From NCBI RefSeq assembly GCF_008327685.1, contig NZ_BDDE01000010.1, positions 124,001-188,000 of the forward strand: a DNA stretch of 64,000 nt. Reading direction: 5' to 3'. Numbering within the stretch: position 1 is the stretch's first letter; the number at the start of each line of letters is the position of its first letter. The notes under the pieces are model-generated. The model had not been told where the DNA came from, did no database searches, and saw only the letters and a program-made list of their open reading frames with translations. Position numbers and translations under genes: made by a program. Source of the stretch: Actinomadura sp. K4S16. Lineage in GTDB: Bacteria; Actinomycetota; Actinomycetes; Streptosporangiales; Streptosporangiaceae. This document shows, piece by piece, positions 9,588 through 18,682 of this stretch.

Positions 9588-10451
9588 ATGGGAGCACTGG
9601 ACGGCCGCGTCGCCGTCATCACCGGCGCCGGCCGCGGCATCGGCCGCGAGCACGCGCTGCTGTTCGCGCGCGAGGGCGCCCGGGTCGTCGTCAACGACCT
9701 CGGCGGCACCGGCGACGGCAGCGGGTCCGACCTCGGCCCGGCCAAGCAGGTCGCCGAGGAGATCAACGCCGCCGGCGGCCAGGCCGTCGCGAACACCGAC
9801 GACGTCGCGACCTGGGACGGCGCGGCCGCCCTCGTCCGGCAGGCCGTCGACGCCTTCGGCGCCCTGGACGTCGTCGTCAACAACGCCGGCATCCTGCGGG
9901 ACCGCTTCATCGCCCAGCTCAGCGAGGAGGAATGGGACAGCGTCATCCGCGTCCACCTCAAGGGCCACTTCGGGGTGCTCCGGCACGCCGCCGAGCACTG
10001 GAAGGCCCGTTCCAAGGCGGGTGAGGCGGTGAACGCCGCCGTCGTCAACACGGCCTCGGGCTCGGGCACCTTCCTGCCCAACCCGGGCCAGGCCAACTAC
10101 GGCGCCGCCAAGGCCGGGATCGCCGCGCTGACCCTGGTCGCCGCCGCCGAACTCGGCCGCTACGGGGTCCGGGTCAACGCCATCGCCCCCGTCGCCCGCA
10201 CCCGGCTGACCACCGCCTCACCCGGCACGGCCGCCCTGATGGCCGCGCCCGACGAGGGATTCGACGCCTTCGACCCGGCCAACGTCTCCCCCCTCGTCGC
10301 CTACCTGGCCGCCGCGGACTGCCCCCTCACCGGGCAGCTGTTCGCCGTCCAGGGCGGGATGATCGCGCCCGCGGTCAACTGGCAGCTCGGCGAGCAGCAC
10401 ACCACCGACGGCCCGTGGACCATCGATCTGGTGCGGCAGACGCTCGGCTGA
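9588..10451 (+). CDS. SDR family oxidoreductase (3-hydroxyacyl-CoA dehydrogenase-like)
   Basis: A 287-residue short-chain dehydrogenase with cofactor motif ITGAGRGIGREHA, VVNNAGIL, and catalytic Tyr/Lys in NYGAAKAG. The long insert after the first strand (NDLGGTGDGSGSD) resembles the dehydrogenase domain of peroxisomal multifunctional enzymes, which oxidise 3-hydroxyacyl-CoA. It is the last gene of the dehydrogenase/MaoC operon, so it supplies the third beta-oxidation step before the divergent thiolase. It is followed by a strong hairpin and the convergent beta-propeller gene. Confidence 0.9.
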   Translation: MGALDGRVAVITGAGRGIGREHALLFAREGARVVVNDLGGTGDGSGSDLGPAKQVAEEINAAGGQAVANTDDVATWDGAAALVRQAVDAFGALDVVVNNAGILRDRFIAQLSEEEWDSVIRVHLKGHFGVLRHAAEHWKARSKAGEAVNAAVVNTASGSGTFLPNPGQANYGAAKAGIAALTLVAAAELGRYGVRVNAIAPVARTRLTTASPGTAALMAAPDEGFDAFDPANVSPLVAYLAAADCPLTGQLFAVQGGMIAPAVNWQLGEQHTTDGPWTIDLVRQTLG

Positions 10452-10498
10452 TCCCCCGCCCTTCCGAGGGCGTTCGGCGGTCACCGCCGCCAAGGACC

Positions 10499-10535
10499 CC
10501 GGACGGGGCGAGAACGCGCCACTCGCCCCGTCCGG
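10499..10535. terminator. Strong bidirectional terminator hairpin
   Basis: Perfect 14-bp stem (CCGGACGGGGCGAG pairing with CTCGCCCCGTCCGG) around a 9-base loop. It lies between the convergent stops of the SDR gene (10451) and the beta-propeller gene (10543). There is no U-tract, as is common for actinomycete terminators. Confidence 0.8.
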
Positions 10536-10542
10536 CCCTCGT

Positions 10543-12447
10543 TCAGCCGTGCACGACAGTCGACGCCGACCGGAACCCGCCGGCCGCGGCCGCGACGCGG
10601 ACTCCGCCGGGCCCGGCCGCCGGAACGCGCAGCCGGGCGATGCCGTCATCGCCGGTCACGGCCCGCATGCCCCCGGCGGTGACCGTGGCGCCGGTCACCG
10701 GGCGGGCCTGCGGATCCTCGGGGACTCGCGCGGTGACCCGGACGACGATCCCCTTCGCGCCCGCCGACACCGGGGCGACCTCCAGCGGCGGCTGCTTCAC
10801 CCCCGGGCAGTCGGCCTGGGTCGGCAGTCCGCTGCGGCGCACACCGTCCACCTCGCTCTCGACCGTTCCCCGGAACTTGGCTGGCTTGTAGACCGTGAAC
10901 CTGCCGCGCAGGTACCCGGGGTGCTCGCCGGTGGCCTTCAGGTCGGCGGCCCACGTCCCGACGAGCGTCGGGCTCGGGGTGGTCAGCGACTCGGTCCCGG
11001 TGACGAACGTCCGGCCGTCGTCGGAGTACCGGTCGTAGCGCACCGACCAGCGCCCGGCCATGAACGTCCCCGTGAAGTCGAACGTCGCGGTGCCGGAGCG
11101 GCGCCCCTTGGCCTTCTTCCCGTGCACCTGCCGGGAGGCAAGGCCCCGGTAGTCCCCGTACGGCACCGACCAGCGCGCGTAGTCGACCGTGTCGAGGTCG
11201 ACGGCCGGCTTCGGCGCGGTGGGGCGCCGGGACGGGAACCGGATGATCTCCATCCGGACGTCGCCGGGGCTCCCGCCGCCCGCCGTCGGGGTGAACGGCT
11301 CCTCAGTGACGACGGCCCGGGTGCCGTCGGGGAACCAGTCCCAGCCGCGGATCACCCAGCCGTCCCGCAGGACGACGGGCTGCCCGCCGTAGCCGTCCCG
11401 CTGGCCCTCGCGGTCCATCAGCCAGCGCTCGTTCATGCAGCGGCGGTTGTTCCACAGCGCGGCCCGCCCGATCTGGGCGAACGCGGTGGTGTCCAGGAAT
11501 GTCGGCCGCTGGAAGGCGGTGAAGGCGTCCATGCGGTCCAGGCCCCGGGCGGAGGCGTAAGCGCTGCTGCCGCCGTCGGGAGAGCCTTCGTAGATCTCGT
11601 TGTAGTCGAGATCCTCAGTGATCTTGCGGCGGGCGCCCGTCGCGAGGTCCAGCTCCCAGATGTCGTAGTTCAGCGCGGTGCCGGTCGCCCGGTAGACCAG
11701 CGTGCGGCCCCCGTCGAGCCAGCCGCCGCCGGTCTCGTAGTAGCGGCCGCCCTCGATCCATCCGGCCGGGTCGGTGCCCAGGCGGTAGGCGGGGTTCAGG
11801 ACGCGCGGCCGTGTGACCGTGTACCCGTCCGGGCGCCGCTCCAGACCGCCCAGCAGCATCACCGGGCCCTCGGTCATCCTGACCTCGGTCCATGTCAGAT
11901 GCTTGCCGTCCGGGTGCAGTCGGGGCTCTCTGTTCTGCGCCCCCTGCTTGAGCCCGTCCCTCGGCAGCTTCACGGAAAGCACGGTGCGGCTGCGGCAGTC
12001 GTGCAGGCTGGGCGTGCACTCCACCACCTGGTGGTCGATGTCGCCGGTGCCGTCCGCGGCTCCCGACATGAGCGCGCGCCTGCCGTCCGGGAACGGGGAC
12101 GCCTCCCGCGCGCCGTCCAGCACCCCGCAGCTGATGCAGCTGAAACCGCCGGAGCCGTCCAGCTTCACCGCGCCTACCTGGGCCTTCCCCTGGTAGGTGA
12201 TGTTGGCGATGGCCCATCGGCCGTGGTCGATGAGCTTCACGGAGTTGGCCTGCCCGGAGTCGAGCGTGACCCCCGGCGGCATCTTCACCGTGGACGTCAC
12301 CTCGATGGGTTCGAGCGGGGCCGGCACGGTCGTCCGGGTGCGCCCGGCGAGAACACTCGTGGACGGGCCCTCCGCGCAGCCGGCCGCCAGCGTCGCGGCG
12401 CCGAGGACGGCCACCGCCGGGATGAGACGAGAAGGTCTTCGGTTCAT
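10543..12447 (-). CDS. Secreted lipoprotein with TolB-like beta-propeller and C-terminal Ig-like region
   Basis: A 634-residue exported lipoprotein. The N terminus has basic residues, a hydrophobic stretch and a lipobox (LAAGC). The body contains repeated propeller-like blades (HPDGKHLTWTEV, NYDIWELDLATGARRKIT, FPDGTRAVVTEE) like those of TolB/WD40-type proteins. Conserved Cys pairs follow in the CISCG and RRCMNERW regions. The last 100 residues look like a carboxypeptidase-regulatory or Ig-like beta domain. It is a clear paralogue of the divergent gene at 12588. Function unknown; an extracellular binding or processing role is plausible. The start ATG was chosen because it gives the complete signal peptide. 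Confidence 0.8.
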   Translation of the reverse strand: MNRRPSRLIPAVAVLGAATLAAGCAEGPSTSVLAGRTRTTVPAPLEPIEVTSTVKMPPGVTLDSGQANSVKLIDHGRWAIANITYQGKAQVGAVKLDGSGGFSCISCGVLDGAREASPFPDGRRALMSGAADGTGDIDHQVVECTPSLHDCRSRTVLSVKLPRDGLKQGAQNREPRLHPDGKHLTWTEVRMTEGPVMLLGGLERRPDGYTVTRPRVLNPAYRLGTDPAGWIEGGRYYETGGGWLDGGRTLVYRATGTALNYDIWELDLATGARRKITEDLDYNEIYEGSPDGGSSAYASARGLDRMDAFTAFQRPTFLDTTAFAQIGRAALWNNRRCMNERWLMDREGQRDGYGGQPVVLRDGWVIRGWDWFPDGTRAVVTEEPFTPTAGGGSPGDVRMEIIRFPSRRPTAPKPAVDLDTVDYARWSVPYGDYRGLASRQVHGKKAKGRRSGTATFDFTGTFMAGRWSVRYDRYSDDGRTFVTGTESLTTPSPTLVGTWAADLKATGEHPGYLRGRFTVYKPAKFRGTVESEVDGVRRSGLPTQADCPGVKQPPLEVAPVSAGAKGIVVRVTARVPEDPQARPVTGATVTAGGMRAVTGDDGIARLRVPAAGPGGVRVAAAAGGFRSASTVVHG

Positions 12448-12587
12448 GCGGGGAGCCGACCAGACGCTGATCGGAACCGGTCGGCAACGCGATGGGAGTT
12501 CCGTGTGAGTTCCCCCGCGCCCGCTCATGCGCGTTTCCGGAGCTTCTCACGACCGATTCTCATCCGGCCCTGCTGGGGTGAGCGGCC

Positions 12588-14525
12588 ATGAGGACCATAC
12601 GATCCGTGAGGACCGGCGGCATGGTGCTGGGAGCCGCCGCGGCCACCGGCGCGCTGCTCGCCGTCGCCGCCGTGAACGGCCTGGCGCCCGACCGCCCGGT
12701 GTCGCTCGCCGCCGCCGCTCCGCAGAACTCCGCCACCCCGCCGCTGGAGCCGTTCGAGGTCGAACGGGACGTGCCGCTGCCCGCGGGGGTGAAGCTGACC
12801 TCCTCCCAGGGCGTCACTCTCGCCCCGGACGGGCGGCACCTGATCCTGAGCGTCGTCTACCAGGGGTCCCAGCAGGTCGCCGCGATGAACACCGACGGGA
12901 CCGGGTTCAGCTGCGTCACCTGCGGGAAGCTGAAGACCGCTCGCGGCAAGGAGGTGTTCCCCGACGGCAAGCGCCTGTGGGTCGAGAAGGTTCCCGACGA
13001 CTCCGGCGCCGGAGGCTCCAGCGGCGGCATCGGCGACGTCCAGTACGAGGTGCTGGAATGCAAGCCGAGCGTCTACGACTGTCGCACCGGCACGACCCGG
13101 CCCGTCCGCTTCCCCATCCCCGGGCTGAAGGAGGGCGCCCAGAACCGCGCCACCCAGATCCACCCCGACGGCAAGCACATCCGCTGGACCGAGGTCCGCA
13201 CCCTCGAAGGCCCCAGGATGACGATCGGCCGCCTGGTGCGCCGCCCCGACGGCTACCACGTGGTCGAGCCCCGCGTCGTGAACCCCGCCTTCCGGCTCGG
13301 CGACGACCCCGCCGACTGGGCCGCGGCCGGCGCCTACTACGAGGCCGGCCAGTGGATGGACGGCGGGCGCACCCTGAAGACCGGCACGACCCTCACCGCC
13401 CTCAACTACGACATGGTCGCGCTCGACATGGCCACCGGGCAGCGCCGCCGGCTCACCACCGACCTCGACTACAACGAGATGATCGACCCGACCCCCGACG
13501 ACCGGTGGCTCGCCTACACCTCGGCCCGCGGCCTGGACCGCATGGAGGTGTTCACGCAGCTCCAGCGCCCGCCGTTCATCGACATGGCGGCCTTCGCCCA
13601 GATCGGCCGGGTCGGGCTGTGGAACAACCGCCGCTGCATGAACGAGCGGTGGCTGATGGACCGCGCCGGCCAGCGCGGCACCTACGGCGGCCAGCCGATC
13701 GTCACCGCCGACGACTGGGCCATCCGCTCCTGGGCGTGGTTCCCCGACGGCACCCGCGCGGTCATCGCCGAAGAGCACGTGACCTCCACGACCGGCGGCA
13801 AGGACGACGATCCAGAGATACGTGTCCGGACGCTGCGCTTCCCCACGCGCAAGCCCGTCAAGCCCACCCCGGTGGTCGACCTGGACACCCTGGACCTGTC
13901 CAAGTCGACCGTTCCCTATCTGAAGTACCGGGGCGTGGCGTCACGCCAGATCCGCGACCGGACCGTCCACGGGGCCAAGGGCGGCACCGCCCGCCTGACC
14001 TTCACCGGCACCTTCCTGGCCGGATCGTGGAGCGTCCGGTACGACCGCTACTCCGACGACGGCCGCAGCTTCGTCACCGGCACCGAGTCGCTGACGACCC
14101 CGCTGTCGGCCGCGGTCGCCACGTGGAAGGCCGACCTCAAGGCCACCGGCCGGAACCACGGCCACCTGCGCGGCTCGCTCACCGTCCGGCCGCCCGCGAA
14201 GTTCACCGGCACCGTGGAGAGCGAGATCAACGGACGCCGCCTCTCGGGCGTCCCCACCCAGGCCGACTGCCCCGGCATCCACCAGCCGCCGCTGGCGGTC
14301 GCCACCGGCGGCCGGTCGCCTGCCGGAACCGTGCGGGTCCGCGTCACCGCGACCGTCCCCCAGGACCCGACCCCCCGTCCCGTCCGCGGCGCCGCGGTCT
14401 CCACCGCGTCCGGAACGGTCACCACCGACGCGGACGGCGTGGCCTACGTCCCCGCCGGCAGCCCGAAGGTCACCGCCACGGCCGGCGGCTTCAAACCGGC
14501 GTCGACCCGTCCCTCGACCGGCTGA
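12588..14525 (+). CDS. Secreted beta-propeller protein, paralogue of the divergent neighbour
   Basis: A 645-residue exported protein with an N-terminal hydrophobic signal (about residues 10-45) but no lipobox Cys, so it is probably a cleaved or anchored secreted form. The body matches the gene at 10543 over its whole length: CVTCG, HPDGKHIRWTEV, NYDMVALDMATGQRRRLT, LWNNRRCMNERWLMDR, FVTGTESLTTP and a C-terminal beta domain. The pair arose by duplication and is divergently arranged across a 140-bp intergenic region. Function unknown. It ends at a nested hairpin before the kinase gene. Confidence 0.8.
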   Translation: MRTIRSVRTGGMVLGAAAATGALLAVAAVNGLAPDRPVSLAAAAPQNSATPPLEPFEVERDVPLPAGVKLTSSQGVTLAPDGRHLILSVVYQGSQQVAAMNTDGTGFSCVTCGKLKTARGKEVFPDGKRLWVEKVPDDSGAGGSSGGIGDVQYEVLECKPSVYDCRTGTTRPVRFPIPGLKEGAQNRATQIHPDGKHIRWTEVRTLEGPRMTIGRLVRRPDGYHVVEPRVVNPAFRLGDDPADWAAAGAYYEAGQWMDGGRTLKTGTTLTALNYDMVALDMATGQRRRLTTDLDYNEMIDPTPDDRWLAYTSARGLDRMEVFTQLQRPPFIDMAAFAQIGRVGLWNNRRCMNERWLMDRAGQRGTYGGQPIVTADDWAIRSWAWFPDGTRAVIAEEHVTSTTGGKDDDPEIRVRTLRFPTRKPVKPTPVVDLDTLDLSKSTVPYLKYRGVASRQIRDRTVHGAKGGTARLTFTGTFLAGSWSVRYDRYSDDGRSFVTGTESLTTPLSAAVATWKADLKATGRNHGHLRGSLTVRPPAKFTGTVESEINGRRLSGVPTQADCPGIHQPPLAVATGGRSPAGTVRVRVTATVPQDPTPRPVRGAAVSTASGTVTTDADGVAYVPAGSPKVTATAGGFKPASTRPSTG

Positions 14526-14533
14526 GCTCCACC

Positions 14534-14568
14534 ACCGGTGGGACGCGCATGGCGCGCGCCCCACCGGT
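14534..14568. terminator. Bidirectional terminator hairpin
   Basis: Arms ACCGGTGGG and CCCACCGGT enclose a GC-rich loop that itself can pair. It lies between the convergent stops of the beta-propeller gene and the kinase gene. Confidence 0.65.
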
Positions 14569-14587
14569 CTCGCTCCGGAGGGGCGGC

Positions 14588-16627
14588 TCAGGCGGGGGTC
14601 CGCACCGCGGTGGGCGGCACGGAGCGGGAGTCTCCCAGGAGTTCGATGGTTCCGCGTTTGCGGCGGTAGACGTAGACCGGCGGGTCGGCGAGGTCTCCCC
14701 GCGCGTCGAACTTGACCGTCCTCCCCAGTACCGGCACCTGGGCGGAGCCGAGATAGGAGTTGATCTGGTCGCGACCGGTCCTCCCCGCCTTGACCGCGGC
14801 CAGGACCGTCTGCGCGGCCATGTAGCCCTCGACCGAATAGAAGCCCGGTTCCGCGCCGAATCGGGCACGGTACCGCTCCCTGAACTTCTCCATCTCCGGG
14901 GTCAGCCCTGGACCGCGGTAGGGCAGGAGGCAGGTGCAGCCGATCACCATTCCCTCGGCATCGGGCCCCTCGATGCCGCGTCCGCGCAGGCCCAGTGATT
15001 CGTCGTCGCCCGCGAGCAGGGGCCTGGCCTTCCGTTTCCTGATCGCGTCCATCAACCGCTGCCCTGAGGTGGCTCCACCCAAGTACAGGACGATCTTCGC
15101 GCGCGCCTCGGCGATGCGCCGAGCGGTGGAGTCGGCTGTTTCACCGACGAACGCAGCGGACTCCACCGGCAGCCCATACCGTTCGAACGCGATCCGGGCG
15201 TCCTCGGCCGGAACGCGGTAGGCGGTGTCGTCCTCGTAGGCGATGAAGGCCTTGCTTCGCGGAAACGCGCGGCCGAGCAGGTCGGCGATCCCCGTGGCCT
15301 GGCGGGTGCTGGGGGCGATGGTGCGATGCCAGTACCTCCAACCCTTCGACGTCAGCTCCGGATCGGTCGCCGAGGGCGACACGGCGGGGATCCCGTCCGC
15401 GTCGAGCGCCTCCCCCGCCCGGGCCGACTCGTCGGAGAAGGGCGACCCGATCACCGCGGCCACGCGGTCCTCGTCGATCTTCTTGACCAGGTCCACCGAC
15501 TTCCGGAGCCGGGCCACGCCCGCACCGGTGTCGTAGGACGTCAACGTGACCTTGGGGCCCGGCCGCTCGCGGTTGCGCTCCTCGATCGCCATCAGCGTCC
15601 CGTTCCGGGCGTTGGCCACGAGCGTCGAGTACTCACCGCTGAGAGCGCCCAGGAACCCGACCTTGACCTCCTCCGGCGGCGAGTCGCCGATCGCGACGAC
15701 CGCCAGCGTTCCTCCGGCGAGCACCGCCGCCGTCCCCAGCGCCGTGAGCCCGATGACCACCCCCCGGCGGCGGAGCCGGGACCGGCCGTTCGGCCGCTCA
15801 CCGGACGGTCTCGCAGGAGAGGAATGCAGCCGGTCCACCAGTCGCCTCGCGGTCGGCCGTCGCCTGGGGTCGGCGGCCAGTGCTGCGGGGACCAGCTCGT
15901 CCAGTGGCGGCGGCAGCAGGCCCAGCGAAGGTGTTCTGGTGCGGTCCCGTCCCGGGCCCTCGTCGAAGGGGTGCCGCCCGGTCGCGGCGTAGGCGACCAG
16001 GCATCCCCAGGCCCAGACGTCGCCCGCGGGACCTGATCTCCCGCTCAGGCGCTCGGGGGCGATCCACCCCGGGGTCCCGATGACCAGCCCGTGCTCGGTT
16101 CGGCCGCCCTTCTCGTCCAGTGCGCGGGCGATGCCGAAATCGATCACGCGCGGGCCCGCCATGGACAGCAGCACGTTGGCCGGCTTGAGGTCCCGGTGCA
16201 CCAGGCCCGCGGCGTGGATGGCGCTCAGGGCGGCCGCGACTCCGGCGGCCACGCCCTGGAGCTCGGCGGGCGGCAGAGGCCCCTGCTCCCCCAGCCGCCT
16301 GGCGAGCGAGATCCCCTGGATGTACTCGGTCACCATGTACGGCCGAAGCCCGAACTGGCCCTGGTCGAGCACCTGGGCGGTGCAGAAAGGGGAGACGCGG
16401 CGGGCGTTGGCGACCTCGTCGCGGAACCGGTCGCGGAACCCCGGATCGTCGGCATGCCGCGGGTGCACCAGCTTCAACGCCACCAGCGGCGCGTCGGGTT
16501 CACCGTCGTGGCGGGCGAGGTACACCGCCCCCATGCCGCCTTCCCCGATGACGCCGAGGATCCGGTAGGCGCCGACGGCACCGGGATCGGACGGGCGAAG
16601 CGGTTCTACTCCCGGGGGCAGTTCCAT
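14588..16627 (-). CDS. Serine/threonine kinase fused to a periplasmic-type ligand-binding domain
   Basis: A 679-residue one-component receptor kinase. Residues 20-275 are a Hanks-type kinase: glycine loop IGEGGMGAVY, Lys52 in VALKLV, catalytic HRDLKPAN (Asp146), DFG (Asp163), and WIAPERL. One membrane helix lies at about 288-313. Residues 320-679 outside the membrane form a branched-chain-amino-acid-type substrate-binding domain (VKVGFLGALSGEYSTL, then GSPFSDESARAGEALDADGIP). It should sense an extracellular small molecule and phosphorylate cytoplasmic targets. It lies 54 bp downstream of the HTH-NACHT gene on the same strand, so co-transcription is likely. All kinase catalytic residues are present. 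Confidence 0.92.
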   Translation of the reverse strand: MELPPGVEPLRPSDPGAVGAYRILGVIGEGGMGAVYLARHDGEPDAPLVALKLVHPRHADDPGFRDRFRDEVANARRVSPFCTAQVLDQGQFGLRPYMVTEYIQGISLARRLGEQGPLPPAELQGVAAGVAAALSAIHAAGLVHRDLKPANVLLSMAGPRVIDFGIARALDEKGGRTEHGLVIGTPGWIAPERLSGRSGPAGDVWAWGCLVAYAATGRHPFDEGPGRDRTRTPSLGLLPPPLDELVPAALAADPRRRPTARRLVDRLHSSPARPSGERPNGRSRLRRRGVVIGLTALGTAAVLAGGTLAVVAIGDSPPEEVKVGFLGALSGEYSTLVANARNGTLMAIEERNRERPGPKVTLTSYDTGAGVARLRKSVDLVKKIDEDRVAAVIGSPFSDESARAGEALDADGIPAVSPSATDPELTSKGWRYWHRTIAPSTRQATGIADLLGRAFPRSKAFIAYEDDTAYRVPAEDARIAFERYGLPVESAAFVGETADSTARRIAEARAKIVLYLGGATSGQRLMDAIRKRKARPLLAGDDESLGLRGRGIEGPDAEGMVIGCTCLLPYRGPGLTPEMEKFRERYRARFGAEPGFYSVEGYMAAQTVLAAVKAGRTGRDQINSYLGSAQVPVLGRTVKFDARGDLADPPVYVYRRKRGTIELLGDSRSVPPTAVRTPA

Positions 16628-16681
16628 GGGTGTCCCAGACGTGCGGATCGTGGGCAGGCGGGGGGTCGGTCGGCGGCGGGT

Positions 16682-18379
16682 TCATGGTCGGACCGAGTCG
16701 TGGACGTTGAGCCCGTGGTGGCGGAGCTGGTACATCGAGCCGGTGACTCTGAGCAGCCCCGCCTCGCCGCACCAGCGAAGGAATCTGTTCACTCCCAGAG
16801 GCAAGAGCCGGCCCCAGAAGGCCGCGAGGAGGCCGACGCGGCACCGGAGCGGTGGCGCGCAGAGCGCACACAGCACGAACGCTCCGGCGACGACCGATGC
16901 GGCCAGTGATCCGACCGCCGGGCCGGCCGCGGGCGTCACCGCCGCGCCGGCGGCCGCGCCCAGGGCGAACGCGATCACGAACAGGGTGAGCCCGAAGCGC
17001 CGCAGACCGGCGATGCGCCCCAGACCGCGGGGGTCGACGGTGGCGGTGCCGTCGCGGTCGGCTTGGGCCGCGATGTTCATCAGCCACGCGTACACGCGGT
17101 CGGGGTCGTAGGTCGGACGACCGTTCTCGGCGTCCGCGCGGGTGGCCAGGTCGATCTGCACCCGCAGCAGCTCCCGGTCGCTCGGCAGCGCGGCGGCCGC
17201 TTCGGGCTCCCCGGCTTCCGATGGCGAGGTGCGGGCGGCGATGGAGGCGCCCACGAGCAGCAGACGCCAGGGCCGTCGCAGCGCGGCCCCCGCCCCGGTC
17301 GTCTTGGAGGTGGCGAACACCTTCAGCAGGGCCTCCCGCAGAGCCGCCGCGGGGTGCCCTGCCGGGATCTTCCGGTGCAGGAAGCGATGGATCTGGGTGG
17401 TGCGGAGCGGCCGGACGCCGACCTTGGTCGTCGCGTCGAGGGACGCGCCGAGCCGCTCCAACTGGCGGGTGCGCTCGTCTGAGCAGACCACCACCAGCGC
17501 GCCGGGGCCCCTGCCGGTGACGTCGGCCCAGCGGTCGAGTGCGGCCACCAGGGCCGCGGCGTTGCGCGGCGGCGCCGGAGGGGCGTCGTCGAGCAGGTCG
17601 AGCCCGTCCACGACCGGCAGCACGTGGCGGGCGGCCACGAGTTCGGCGGCGGTGTCCGGCTCGGTGTTCAGCTCCGTGACCAGATGGTCGACCAGCCACT
17701 CCTCCACGCCGAGCCCCGGACGCCAGTCCGTCCCCGGCAGCCGCAGCGCGACCATGGGGACCCGGGGTGGCTCCTGCTCGGGATCGACCAGCGGAGCCGC
17801 CAACTGGAGGACCAACTCGATCCCCAGGAGGGTCTTGCCTGAGTCCTGCTCACCGACGATCGCCAACCGCCGGCACGACAGGGCGGAGAAGAACGACCCG
17901 ACCGACGAGGAATCTCCGCCGGGGGCGTCGTCCCCGGGCCCCTGGGATGGCCCGCTCCGCCATGACCCGGCGGCCTCGAAGGTGACCAAGGGGGCCGGGA
18001 ACCCCCGCAGCAGACGGTGCCGCACCCGGCTCTCCCTGGCCACGACGGCCCGGGCCAGGCGCTCGCACTCCCCTTGCAGCGGGGAGGGGGCGCCGGGATC
18101 GACGGTCCGTTTCCCCTCGGCCATCCGCTGCCCGTGCCCCTGCTCCGCCTGTTCCAGCAGCGTCAGCAGGCTTCGCGCGTCGCCTCCGCAGACCGCGGCC
18201 AGCGCTTCAACGGCGCCGCGCGGCGGCAACGCCTTGCCGTTGACATAGCGCTCGAGAGAGGACGCGCTGTAGTTCGTGCGGGCCGCGAGCCTCCCGAAAC
18301 TCAAGCCCGATTCGGCTTTGAGTCGTTTCAGCCCCGCGGCTAAGGCCTGGTCCGGTGACAGGTCTTCCGTCCCGTTCAC
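16682..18379 (-). CDS. HTH-NACHT NTPase with C-terminal membrane segments
   Basis: A 565-residue protein. Residues 10-60 are a helix-turn-helix of Xre type (LSFGRLAARTNYSASSLERYVNG). Around residue 176 there is a Walker A motif (GEQDSGKT), and around 255 a Walker B-like strand (HVLPVVDGLDLLDD), which fits a NACHT-type STAND NTPase. Two hydrophobic segments lie near 480-530. The start was set at the GTG with GGAG upstream; a longer frame from 18466 lacks support. It is followed by the receptor kinase gene. HTH-NACHT proteins are regulators or defence-linked sensors; the precise role here is unknown. Confidence 0.82.
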   Translation of the reverse strand: MNGTEDLSPDQALAAGLKRLKAESGLSFGRLAARTNYSASSLERYVNGKALPPRGAVEALAAVCGGDARSLLTLLEQAEQGHGQRMAEGKRTVDPGAPSPLQGECERLARAVVARESRVRHRLLRGFPAPLVTFEAAGSWRSGPSQGPGDDAPGGDSSSVGSFFSALSCRRLAIVGEQDSGKTLLGIELVLQLAAPLVDPEQEPPRVPMVALRLPGTDWRPGLGVEEWLVDHLVTELNTEPDTAAELVAARHVLPVVDGLDLLDDAPPAPPRNAAALVAALDRWADVTGRGPGALVVVCSDERTRQLERLGASLDATTKVGVRPLRTTQIHRFLHRKIPAGHPAAALREALLKVFATSKTTGAGAALRRPWRLLLVGASIAARTSPSEAGEPEAAAALPSDRELLRVQIDLATRADAENGRPTYDPDRVYAWLMNIAAQADRDGTATVDPRGLGRIAGLRRFGLTLFVIAFALGAAAGAAVTPAAGPAVGSLAASVVAGAFVLCALCAPPLRCRVGLLAAFWGRLLPLGVNRFLRWCGEAGLLRVTGSMYQLRHHGLNVHDSVRP

Positions 18380-18682
18380 TCCGACTCCTCGCCGACCTCC
18401 GGCGCCACGGCCGGGCGGTTGGTCCACGTCGCTGCCCACAGTGAGCGTACCGGAGCGGACCGTCAAAGCAACGGGCGTCCACCCCGTCCCGGCGGCCGCC
18501 GACCCCCGTGGCGCCGTCGCAGGTCAGGACCGTCCCGCATCCCATGGGATCCCACGGGACGCCGGGCGGGTGCACACGACGGCGGCCGCGGGCCACGTTG
18601 AGGGCATCGGCGATTCCGTTCCGCGGCTCCGGTCAACGCCGAGGCTTTCAGCTCATGCCGGAGCCGCCTCAAGGAGGAAGCG
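18380..18682. promoter_or_regulatory. Divergent intergenic region
   Basis: A 303-bp gap between the HTH-NACHT gene and the secreted-protein gene. It contains a perfect palindrome TCCCATGGGA (18540-18549) followed by the similar GATCCCACGGGA, and an AGGAGG ribosome site just before 18683. No gene is supported here. Confidence 0.4.

Noticed and set aside
12527..14998. An 823-residue plus-strand frame overlapping the beta-propeller gene
   Set aside because: Arg/Pro-rich shadow; the overlapping frame at 12588 has a signal peptide and propeller motifs.
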